This document shows, in pieces, positions 1-7,695 of a stretch of 39,306 nucleotides of DNA. The stretch lies in contig JASMKM010000053.1 in NCBI GenBank assembly GCA_030749235.1, positions 1-39,306 on the forward strand. Reading direction: 5' to 3'. This stretch comes from Planctomycetota bacterium. GTDB lineage: Bacteria > Planctomycetota > UBA1135. The translations under genes and the position numbers were made by a program. The notes beneath the pieces were generated by a model, which had not been told where the DNA came from, searched no databases, and saw only the letters and a program-made list of their open reading frames with translations. Positions within the stretch are counted from its first letter, which is position 1; the number at the start of each line of letters is the position of its first letter.

Positions 1-1070
1 AAGTGGCGCAGGACGTTTATGTCGAGGCCCAAAAAGGCCGCCTGCCGCAGATGAGCATGCCGCAGCGAAACCTCTCAAACGTCACCTACGACCCGAAGAA
101 GGGCTTCTTCGAGCTGAAGGGGAACATGAAAACCCGCACGCTCGACGTCAATTCAGTGAAGACCTTCGCGCAGACCTTGCGCTTAATGTCACTGGCCCAG
201 GACATGGTCGGCGATGATGATTTCGCCACCAAACGAGAGGCCTATTACGTGTCCAAGAACTGGGGCGAGGCCAAGTTCAACGAACAGCGCGAGTCCGATA
301 CGGTGCTTGACGACATCGAAGGCATGTTCTCGGTCAAGGATGTCACCCGCGAGATCCTACGCTTCGTTCCAGAGGAGCATGGTGGCTCGGTAGTTGGCGC
401 ATTGACTGTCATCGACCGCGATCCCGAGACCGGCGAGGAGATCCGTTCGGACTGCGCGGCAATGGGTTCGGGAGCCTACACGATACCCAGCTCGGTCGAC
501 CATTTAGGCTTCGACACTACGGCTGAATTCATTATCGCCATCGAAACTGGCGGTATGTTCCAACGCCTCAACCACCATCGCTATTGGCGCACCGCCAACT
601 GCATCTTGGTGGAGATGGGCGGCGTGCCGACGCGTGCCACCCGCCGCTTCGTGCGTCGCCTCGCCGATGGCCTGAAGCTGCCGGTCTTTGCTTTCGTAGA
701 TTGCGATCCATATGGCATCTGCAATATCTACCGCACGCTCAAAGTGGGCTCCGGCCAAGCCGCACATGTCAACAAGCGTTTCTGCGTGCCGTCGGCGACC
801 TACCTTGGGGTAACGCCACAGGACATCATCGACTTTGGTCTTGAGGATGCCACCCACCCACTGCAACCTGTCGACATCAAACGAGCCAAGGATGCGCTGA
901 AGAACGACCCATTCTTCCAGGCCTACCCGAAATGGAAGCGCGCCTTAAAGCAGATGCTCAAGATGGGAGTCCGCGCCGAGCAGCAGGCCTTCGCCAAATG
1001 GGGCCTGAACTTCGTGATCGAGGAATACCTGCCAGTCAAGATCAAGCAGGCCAAAAAGTTCCTGCCTTAA
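1..1070 (+). CDS. top6A: DNA topoisomerase VI subunit A (Spo11-like), 5' end truncated by window edge
   Basis: Motifs KREAYYVSKNW (catalytic Tyr region), ETGGMFQRL and Toprim-type ILVEMGGVPTRATRRF...FVDCDPYG. The reading frame is open to the window start; the GTG at 3 is probably internal because the N-terminus looks short for the family. Confidence 0.9.
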   Translation, partial: VAQDVYVEAQKGRLPQMSMPQRNLSNVTYDPKKGFFELKGNMKTRTLDVNSVKTFAQTLRLMSLAQDMVGDDDFATKREAYYVSKNWGEAKFNEQRESDTVLDDIEGMFSVKDVTREILRFVPEEHGGSVVGALTVIDRDPETGEEIRSDCAAMGSGAYTIPSSVDHLGFDTTAEFIIAIETGGMFQRLNHHRYWRTANCILVEMGGVPTRATRRFVRRLADGLKLPVFAFVDCDPYGICNIYRTLKVGSGQAAHVNKRFCVPSATYLGVTPQDIIDFGLEDATHPLQPVDIKRAKDALKNDPFFQAYPKWKRALKQMLKMGVRAEQQAFAKWGLNFVIEEYLPVKIKQAKKFLP

Positions 1071-1128
1071 GGGCCTGACTTAGGCGGAAAAGGCGCTCAA
1101 GTCTTGACATAAGATGACGCAAATGGCA

Positions 1129-1148
1129 CTGGAGGCCCATCCCTCCAG
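1129..1148 (+). promoter_or_regulatory. Inverted repeat CTGGAGG-CCCATC-CCTCCAG just upstream of the pseudopilin start; contains an SD-like GGAGG
   Basis: Perfect 7-bp stem with 6-nt loop read from sequence; the ATG is at 1154. Confidence 0.45.
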
Positions 1149-1153
1149 CTGCC

Positions 1154-1666
1154 ATGAAGTCTCAATCAATCCATAAACAAGGCTTCACGATCATCGAGAT
1201 CGTGGTCGCTGCTGCCATCCTGCTGATGCTTGCGGGTATGGCGGTACCAGCCTTTCAAGGTTCTGTCGCCGACGCGGAAGTCGCGGCGACTCGCTCGATG
1301 CTCGCGCGCGTCCGCACTGCTGTGGACTTCTACGCCTTCCAGCATCAGGAAGAAATGCCCGGCCAGGACCCCACCGGTGGGAGCTGGTCGAGCAGCGTCT
1401 TCACCAGCCAGTTGCGCCTGTCCAGCGACCTGGAAGGAAACACGGCTGCCTCGGGATCCGTGGGTTACCCATTCGGCCCCTACTTAAATGAGGACATCCC
1501 GGCTAACCCGTATAACGGCCTAAACACTGTTGCGATGGTGCCCCCGGGTAGCGATATCCAAGGTCCCGATGATTCCACTGGCTGGATCTACTGGGCAGCC
1601 ACCGGCACTTTCCGTATCAACAGCACGGAGGCATGTCCCGACGGGGACGCAGTTTACGACCTATGA
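1154..1666 (+). CDS. Type II secretion/type IV pilus major pseudopilin (GspG-like)
   Basis: Prepilin N-methylation signature KQGFTIIEIVVAAAILLMLAGMAVPAF with Glu+5. Confidence 0.85.
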   Translation: MKSQSIHKQGFTIIEIVVAAAILLMLAGMAVPAFQGSVADAEVAATRSMLARVRTAVDFYAFQHQEEMPGQDPTGGSWSSSVFTSQLRLSSDLEGNTAASGSVGYPFGPYLNEDIPANPYNGLNTVAMVPPGSDIQGPDDSTGWIYWAATGTFRINSTEACPDGDAVYDL

Positions 1667-1752
1667 GCAATCCATTCCAAAAACGCCCCCCCGTCGCCCT
1701 TGTGGCCGTAGCGAGCTTCATGGCGATGTGCATGGTGGCAACATCCTGGTAA
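1663..1752 (+). CDS. Putative 29-aa single-TM microprotein MSNPFQKRPPVALVAVASFMAMCMVATSW
   Basis: The ATGA overlap with the preceding stop implies translational coupling; a short basic N-terminus is followed by a hydrophobic stretch. It is below the 60-aa cutoff of the supplied ORF track. Confidence 0.4.
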   Translation: MSNPFQKRPPVALVAVASFMAMCMVATSW

Positions 1753-1792
1753 TCAAAAGACCGCGCATTAAGGGAAATCGCAGGATTTGCCG

Positions 1793-2917
1793 ATGAAATG
1801 GGCACTTCGAGAGAAGCAAAGTCCTGTGAAGTTCATCACCCGAAACTCTCCCATCGCCGTCCACTTCGGCGCTTTGGATACCCGCGTCCTGCAGCTAAAG
1901 GGCGGCCCTGGTGGTTGGGCAGTACGCGCAGCCGAGACCGTCGAGGGAACCGGTGTTTCCCGCCACATGACGGCAGTGGAAGCCCTGCTGCCACGCATGA
2001 AGGATGCCAATCTCCGTGGCAAGGATGCTCTCATCAGCATCTCCGGCGAAAATGTCGCCGTCTCCCTCGTGCCTGTGGATCCGCATAACCGCGGTCGCCT
2101 GCAGCAGACCTTGAAGGAAACCGCCTTACGCTCGATCTCCGACCCAGAGGGTGTGACTTACCGCTACATGCCACTCGGTGAGGAGGACGAAGCCGGCGCG
2201 CAGAACGTGCGCGAGGAATTGCTGCTGCTGGCCGTCGGCCAATCGGAACTGCGTCGTTGCTCCACGGCACTCGAAACCTTGCGTGTGCGACCGGCAAGCC
2301 TGGAAGTTTCGGCCTTCCCCCTAGCCCGCACCATGCAGGCCATGAAAAGTGAAGTCGAGGCTCCCTGGGGCTTTCTTCACCTCGGCTTCAACCACTCCAT
2401 CTTCGGCATCATGCTTGGTGGCGAACTGCGTTTCATGAAGCCCATGCAGCTCACTGGTGAACGGCTGATGAAGACCTTGGAGGCCTCTTTGTCCAAATTT
2501 GAAGAGCCCGATTCGAACGCCCTAGCCGACATGCTCAACGGCATGGAAGAGGATCAGGAACAACAGATCAAGGTCACTGCCGAGACCATTCCGGCCTTGA
2601 ACAAGAAGGCCGTCGGCCATGCTGCAGAGTTGATGCACACGCTGCGCATGGAATCCGAAGCCTTGGCGCAGGAGGTGCGCGCATGCCTGCGCCACTTCGC
2701 TAACCGCCATCGTGGCGCCAAGCTCGACAACCTACAGCTCGCCGGCTTCGGCGCGGCCCTGCCGGAAGTCGAAAACGCACTACAGAACGCGTTGAACCTA
2801 CCGACCGAGGTTGCCAAACCCTTCACGTCGCTTGGCATCAAGGCTCCTGAATCTGTCCTCGCCGAGGAGCACCTGTGGTGCATCCCTCTTGGCCTTGCCA
2901 TCAGAGGTTACGTATGA
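1793..2917 (+). CDS. PilM/GspL-like actin-fold assembly protein
   Basis: PilM-like N-terminus (IAVHFGALDTRVLQLKGG...), position before PilN/PilO-like genes. ATG at 1793 is preferred over TTG at 1787. Confidence 0.7.
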   Translation: MKWALREKQSPVKFITRNSPIAVHFGALDTRVLQLKGGPGGWAVRAAETVEGTGVSRHMTAVEALLPRMKDANLRGKDALISISGENVAVSLVPVDPHNRGRLQQTLKETALRSISDPEGVTYRYMPLGEEDEAGAQNVREELLLLAVGQSELRRCSTALETLRVRPASLEVSAFPLARTMQAMKSEVEAPWGFLHLGFNHSIFGIMLGGELRFMKPMQLTGERLMKTLEASLSKFEEPDSNALADMLNGMEEDQEQQIKVTAETIPALNKKAVGHAAELMHTLRMESEALAQEVRACLRHFANRHRGAKLDNLQLAGFGAALPEVENALQNALNLPTEVAKPFTSLGIKAPESVLAEEHLWCIPLGLAIRGYV

Positions 2918-3540
2918 GAACTGCCGACTTCCTGCCCGTAGAGGCCTATGAAGCCCATCTTGAACGCCGACGCACGCCAAAGCGCCTGGCGATTCTGAGC
3001 GTGTTAGCCGTGGGCTGTCTGGTCGCCGGAGGCGCCGTTGCACTCGAGGCCAACCACCAACGCAGCATCGCCGAGGAAGCCGAAGCGCCAAACGCGCTCG
3101 AGACCCAAGCCGGCATCGAACTGCGCTCCCTGTACAAGGAGATGAGCAGTTACGTCAGCCGTCTGGATCCGCTTGCCGACCACCTGCGCATGCCGACCAT
3201 CGGTAGACTGCTGGCCGAACTATCCAGCGCCGTCGGCGAGTACGTGCAGATTGAAAAGATTGAATGGGAGCAGGACATCAAGCGCAAGGGCTTGAGGAAG
3301 ATTGAGTCCGCCGAGATCCACTTGTCGATTACCGCGCTGGTTCGTGGTGATACCAACCTAATTGACCTACCCGATCGCCTGCTTGAGTACACAGGCTTCG
3401 AGGATGCCTACATCGGTGGCGATACCGAACTAATCCTCGACATGAAGGACACCGTACGGGCCACGATCCACCTGCGCGGACCATTGCTGTTGCCTGGCTT
3501 CGATAAGCCAATCATGCACTTGAACGGAGGCCAACGATGA
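2914..3540 (+). CDS. PilN-like inner-membrane assembly protein
   Basis: Short cytoplasmic N-terminus, one TM, periplasmic coiled region; ATGA overlap with upstream gene. Confidence 0.6.
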   Translation: MRTADFLPVEAYEAHLERRRTPKRLAILSVLAVGCLVAGGAVALEANHQRSIAEEAEAPNALETQAGIELRSLYKEMSSYVSRLDPLADHLRMPTIGRLLAELSSAVGEYVQIEKIEWEQDIKRKGLRKIESAEIHLSITALVRGDTNLIDLPDRLLEYTGFEDAYIGGDTELILDMKDTVRATIHLRGPLLLPGFDKPIMHLNGGQR

Positions 3541-4115
3541 GCATCTCTGGATACCGCTTGGTCTTCCTGGCTGGTTTCCTGTTGGTTCCCGGAATGATCT
3601 GGGGCGTGCAGGTCAGGCCGACGATAAACGACCGCACCTCCTACATCCAACGTCAGGAGAATGCCAAGACCGTGCAGGCCAAGAACCGTCAGCTACCAAG
3701 TCAACGTGATGCTTTGCGCGACATGTGGGAGGAGTTCCTGCCGGTCGCCGAGGACGAGCTCGCTGACTTGGCCACCGACCTCAACCCCCACCTCGTTCAA
3801 AAGCGCGTGCACTCCGCCGCCGAACGGCTGAACTGCACCGTGCGCATCCAGCAAAAGCCTGGCTTGGAGGGCGATACCGAAGTGCGCTTCGTACTCACCG
3901 GGGAAGGCAGCTACACCAACCTAGTGAAGCTCGTGGACCAACTCGAGCAAGGCCAACACTTCGTGCGTTTCGAGAAGTTGTCCTACGTCATGCCGTCGAT
4001 GGAATATCGCAGCGTCGGTGGTGGTGCGGTACGTATCGCCGCAGTGGTCATGATCCCGGCCATGCCTCCAGGCATCGACCTATTCGAAGCACCGGGAGGT
4101 TCCGCAAATGGCTAA
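3537..4115 (+). CDS. PilO/GspM-like inner-membrane assembly protein
   Basis: N-terminal TM followed by a coiled-coil plus ferredoxin-like-sized domain; ATGA overlap and conserved order M-N-O. Confidence 0.6.
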   Translation: MSISGYRLVFLAGFLLVPGMIWGVQVRPTINDRTSYIQRQENAKTVQAKNRQLPSQRDALRDMWEEFLPVAEDELADLATDLNPHLVQKRVHSAAERLNCTVRIQQKPGLEGDTEVRFVLTGEGSYTNLVKLVDQLEQGQHFVRFEKLSYVMPSMEYRSVGGGAVRIAAVVMIPAMPPGIDLFEAPGGSANG

Positions 4116-4818
4116 GACCCTGAACAAGGCACAGGCGAAGGCGCAGAAGAAGAAGGTTATGATCCTGGTGGTCATGGCGTTGGCCACGGCAACGACCTGG
4201 GGCAAGAACCTGTTCGGCAGGTCCGACGGGGATGCCGAGTCGCGAGGCGCACCCCCTCTTGCCGCAGCAGCAGTCCCTGGGGCTGCAGGTGGCGCAGGAC
4301 CGGCACCGGCAGGACCACTGGTGCGGCCGATTACGGCCGGCAAGAAATCTACCTCGATTACCAGCTACGAGCAGGCAGTCAAGCGCATGGAGATCTGGCC
4401 AAACGCGCTGCAACGTCGGGTTCACGATGGGATTATCCAGGAGATTGTCCCAATCGAGACCGAAATCGAGAATGACGGCCTGCTGGAGACGGATCTCGTC
4501 GCAGAGGCTACTGAGGCCGTCCCTGTAGCCGAAGACTTGCCACCTCCACCAACTGCAGTCCAAGCCTCGATTGCCTTCGAGGACCTCCGCCTAAAGCTCA
4601 CGACCACTGCAATCATGGGAAAAGCCCGTTACGCGCGGATTAACGGCACCAAAGTCACGGTCGGCGAGACAATCGAGGTTCAGGTTGGCACCGATACTAT
4701 CCGATATGAAGTCAGTGCGATAAATCCGCGTGAAGTCGAGATTCGCTATTCCGGCGAAACCTACTTCCTGAGGATTCCTGCCCCGGGCCTACTGAACCGG
4801 GTGCAAGAAGGAGCCTGA
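4108..4818 (+). CDS. GspC/PilP-like inner-membrane protein with HR-type C-terminal domain
   Basis: N-terminal TM, linker, then small beta-rich domain (IMGKARYARINGTKVTVGETIEV...VEIRYSGETYFLRIP) immediately before the secretin. Confidence 0.6.
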   Translation: MAKTLNKAQAKAQKKKVMILVVMALATATTWGKNLFGRSDGDAESRGAPPLAAAAVPGAAGGAGPAPAGPLVRPITAGKKSTSITSYEQAVKRMEIWPNALQRRVHDGIIQEIVPIETEIENDGLLETDLVAEATEAVPVAEDLPPPPTAVQASIAFEDLRLKLTTTAIMGKARYARINGTKVTVGETIEVQVGTDTIRYEVSAINPREVEIRYSGETYFLRIPAPGLLNRVQEGA

Positions 4819-4822
4819 CCAA

Positions 4823-6547
4823 ATGAATAAACCACGATTCCTGACGGCGTTTTCACTGGTCGTCGCAGTGATTTCGGCGACCCCTGCGGTGGCCCAAGAA
4901 GAAGCCTCTACAGAGCAAGAGCCGGTCGCAGAAGTCACAGCGCCCATACCGATGCCCTTCCGACACCTGGAGGCCGGCGCCGGCATCACGGTCAACTTCC
5001 AGGATGAAGACCTAGGAGAGATCCTGGAACTGTTCAGCACCAACTACGAACTGAACCTGGTCTACGGCCCCGACGTGATGGGCACCGTGACCATGAACTT
5101 CTTTAACGCCCCAGTCCAGGATGCCCTGGCCAAGCTGCTGGCAGCGAACGGGTTCATGTATGAGGTCGACGGCAAGTTCATCATGATCAAGCCGGCTCCA
5201 ACAGCCATTCCTGGCGCATCAACCGCTTCGAAGTTCCTCCCCACCGTCATCCGCCTGAACCACATCCGTGCGAAGGAAGCGATGGCCATGTTGCAACCGC
5301 TGTTGTCAGGCGCAGAACGCATGATCTCGGGAATGGAGTCGCAGAAGGGCATTGATGCGCTTACGGATCTCGGCGGTAACGAGGAGGCTTCGCAAGAGAT
5401 CATCGTTCTCTACGCCAGCGATGCAAGCGTCAAAAAGATCCATGACCTGCTGACTCAGATTGACGTCCCGCCGACGCAAATCCTGGTCGAGGCGACCATC
5501 CTTTCGGTCGCACTGTCTGATGAGTTCCAGTTGGGCGTCGACTTCAGCGCCTTTGGCGGCATCGACTTCCAGGCCATGGGTGGTATCACCGGTTTGACCG
5601 ACGGCATCACCACGGGTACCACCGAAGGCGCCCCGCTGCAGGGATGGCTCGGTGGCCTTTCGCAACGTGGATTCACCAACAGCGCCAACGACGGCCTGCA
5701 CTTTGGCATCCTGCGCAACCAGATCGGAATGTTCGTTTCGGCGCTCGAGAGCGTTTCCAATACCACCGTATTGTCGAACCCGCAGATTCTGACCGTCAAC
5801 CGGCACGCCGCGGAACTGCTGGTCGGCCGCAAGCTGCCGTACATCACCACCACCGTGACCGAGACCGGCACGTTGCAGTCGGTGTCCTTCCTGGAAGTCG
5901 GTACTTCGCTGGTCTTCCGCCCCTTCGTGACCGATGACGGTTACGTGCGCATGGAGGTTTATCCGAAGAAGTCCGACGGCTTCATCAACTCGCTGGGTCT
6001 GCCTGAAGAGACCACCACCGAGGTCAAGACCAACATCCTGGTGCGCGAAGGCAACACCGTTGTCATCGGAGGCCTAATCGAAACCGCACAACTGACCGAG
6101 ACTGATCAGGTGCCGCTGCTGGGCTCGATTCCATATCTCGGTGACCTGTTCAGCTCGCAAAAGGAAGTTGAGTCCAAGAATGAGATCATCGTGCTGCTCA
6201 CTCCCCACATCGTCGACGACGCCGGCTTGGCCCAACGTTCCGACGACTACCGCATGCGCATCGATGCCGCCCGTGCCACCCTCGCCGCTTCCCACCACGG
6301 CTATCTGCGCCCGTCGATCGCGCGCAAAGCCTATGCCGAAGCTGCGACCGCACTTGCAGCTGGCGACCCGCAAGCTGCCCTGGCGAAAGCCGAATGGGGT
6401 CTGCAAGCCATGCCTGCAGACACCGACCTGAATGCCTTGGCGATGCACTGCCGTCGCGAACTGCATACCCAACGACAGGACACCATAGAGCTGCAGGACG
6501 CCGTGCGCTTCCTGGACGAGCAACGCCAAAACGAGGAAAGTAAATGA
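4823..6547 (+). CDS. gspD: Type II/IV secretin (GspD/PilQ family) with C-terminal TPR-like extension
   Basis: Signal peptide, STN/N-domain (LFSTNYELNLVYGPDVMGTVTMNFFNAPVQDAL), secretin core (VLSNPQILTVNRHAAELLVGRKLPYI..., VREGNTVVIGGLIE...VPLLGSIPYLGDLF). Confidence 0.9.
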   Translation: MNKPRFLTAFSLVVAVISATPAVAQEEASTEQEPVAEVTAPIPMPFRHLEAGAGITVNFQDEDLGEILELFSTNYELNLVYGPDVMGTVTMNFFNAPVQDALAKLLAANGFMYEVDGKFIMIKPAPTAIPGASTASKFLPTVIRLNHIRAKEAMAMLQPLLSGAERMISGMESQKGIDALTDLGGNEEASQEIIVLYASDASVKKIHDLLTQIDVPPTQILVEATILSVALSDEFQLGVDFSAFGGIDFQAMGGITGLTDGITTGTTEGAPLQGWLGGLSQRGFTNSANDGLHFGILRNQIGMFVSALESVSNTTVLSNPQILTVNRHAAELLVGRKLPYITTTVTETGTLQSVSFLEVGTSLVFRPFVTDDGYVRMEVYPKKSDGFINSLGLPEETTTEVKTNILVREGNTVVIGGLIETAQLTETDQVPLLGSIPYLGDLFSSQKEVESKNEIIVLLTPHIVDDAGLAQRSDDYRMRIDAARATLAASHHGYLRPSIARKAYAEAATALAAGDPQAALAKAEWGLQAMPADTDLNALAMHCRRELHTQRQDTIELQDAVRFLDEQRQNEESK

Positions 6548-7665
6548 TCCACATCCAACGCCTGCTTTTGATTGCCCTGTGTGGAGCCAGCTGCTCAGTC
6601 ATCGGTCCCCGAGACTACGAGGATAAGACCGACCTCAGCCCCCAGGACACGCATAGAGTGAGTCAGGATGGTTCGAAGCGCGAGCTCAATAAGCCAGGCG
6701 AAACCGCCGACTGGCAAGAAGCTCGTGGCAGTATCCTGCGCACCTTCGCCTTCCGCGCGCTCGAGAAGAACTTGGTCGAGGAGGCTCGTCAATATCTCAC
6801 CGAGGCTTGTGAGCTGGATCCGAACGACGTGGCTTGTCATGCCGCTTTGGCGCGCCTCTACCTTGCCGACGGCGATGCCCAGTCGGCCTTGATCTACGCC
6901 GAACGCGCGGCCACTGTCGCGCCGGGCAGCCCTGAGGTCAGCATGGTCTATGCGGCCGCTTTGGCGGAGAACAACCGCATGGATGAGGCCACCGCCACCT
7001 TGGAAACCGCTTGGCAAGCCGTCGAGAACGACCCAGTCTTCGCACGCGCCATCCTCACCCACTACTCGGCGATGGGACAAACTGACGAGGCCAAGGACTT
7101 CGTCCACAAGGTCATGATGGAGGATCCGAACCACGCCACCTCGTGGGCCTTGGCAGGTGACCTGTTGCTGGCCGAAGGCGACCTCGAGGCAGCGGGCGAA
7201 TCCTACCGCAAGGCCTTGGAGATCGATCCGAACATCCCGACCCCCAGCTCGATCGAGCTGGTCATCGGCAAGAACCCTGCTGGCGAGGATCCGCTGGTCA
7301 GCTCGGCCAAGTCCGCGGAAGCCAAGGGAGACCTCAAAGCAGCTGCCAACCTCTACCGCTTCCTGGCCGACACCAAACCGTTGAACATGGAAGTACGCTT
7401 GGGCTTGAGCCGCGTGTTGTGGGCCCAGAACCGTTACGAGCAGGCCGATTACCAACTCTCGAAGGTGGCCCTCGGTGTCCGCGGTTGGCGCGGCCACGTG
7501 CTGCAAGCCAAAATCGACATTCACTTCGAGCGTTACGGCAGTGCCCGCACCGCATTGAAGATGGCCCTGCGTGAGCGCCCTGACCAACGCGCTGCAGAAC
7601 TGCTCTTGGCTTACGTCGAAGAGCGCATCCAAAAAGATCTCGCTGACGGACAGGAAGACGCCTGA
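6544..7665 (+). CDS. TPR-repeat protein, possible lipoprotein
   Basis: Repeated TPR-like helices (ARQYLTEACELDPNDVACHAALARLYLADGDAQSAL...); N-terminal hydrophobic segment ending in Cys (borderline lipobox). Confidence 0.75.
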   Translation: MIHIQRLLLIALCGASCSVIGPRDYEDKTDLSPQDTHRVSQDGSKRELNKPGETADWQEARGSILRTFAFRALEKNLVEEARQYLTEACELDPNDVACHAALARLYLADGDAQSALIYAERAATVAPGSPEVSMVYAAALAENNRMDEATATLETAWQAVENDPVFARAILTHYSAMGQTDEAKDFVHKVMMEDPNHATSWALAGDLLLAEGDLEAAGESYRKALEIDPNIPTPSSIELVIGKNPAGEDPLVSSAKSAEAKGDLKAAANLYRFLADTKPLNMEVRLGLSRVLWAQNRYEQADYQLSKVALGVRGWRGHVLQAKIDIHFERYGSARTALKMALRERPDQRAAELLLAYVEERIQKDLADGQEDA

Positions 7666-7695
7666 TCCGTCCGCGGGCTTCCATCACATCCATCT

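Noticed and set aside
1104-1109. TTGACA as a -35 box of the secretion operon
   Set aside because: Perfect hexamer but no acceptable -10 at 16-18 bp spacing; likely chance or a non-sigma70 context.
6595-7632. 345-aa minus-strand ORF opposite the TPR protein
   Set aside because: Shadow ORF produced by strong GC-biased codon usage; sense strand encodes clear TPR repeats and the antisense product has no recognisable motif.
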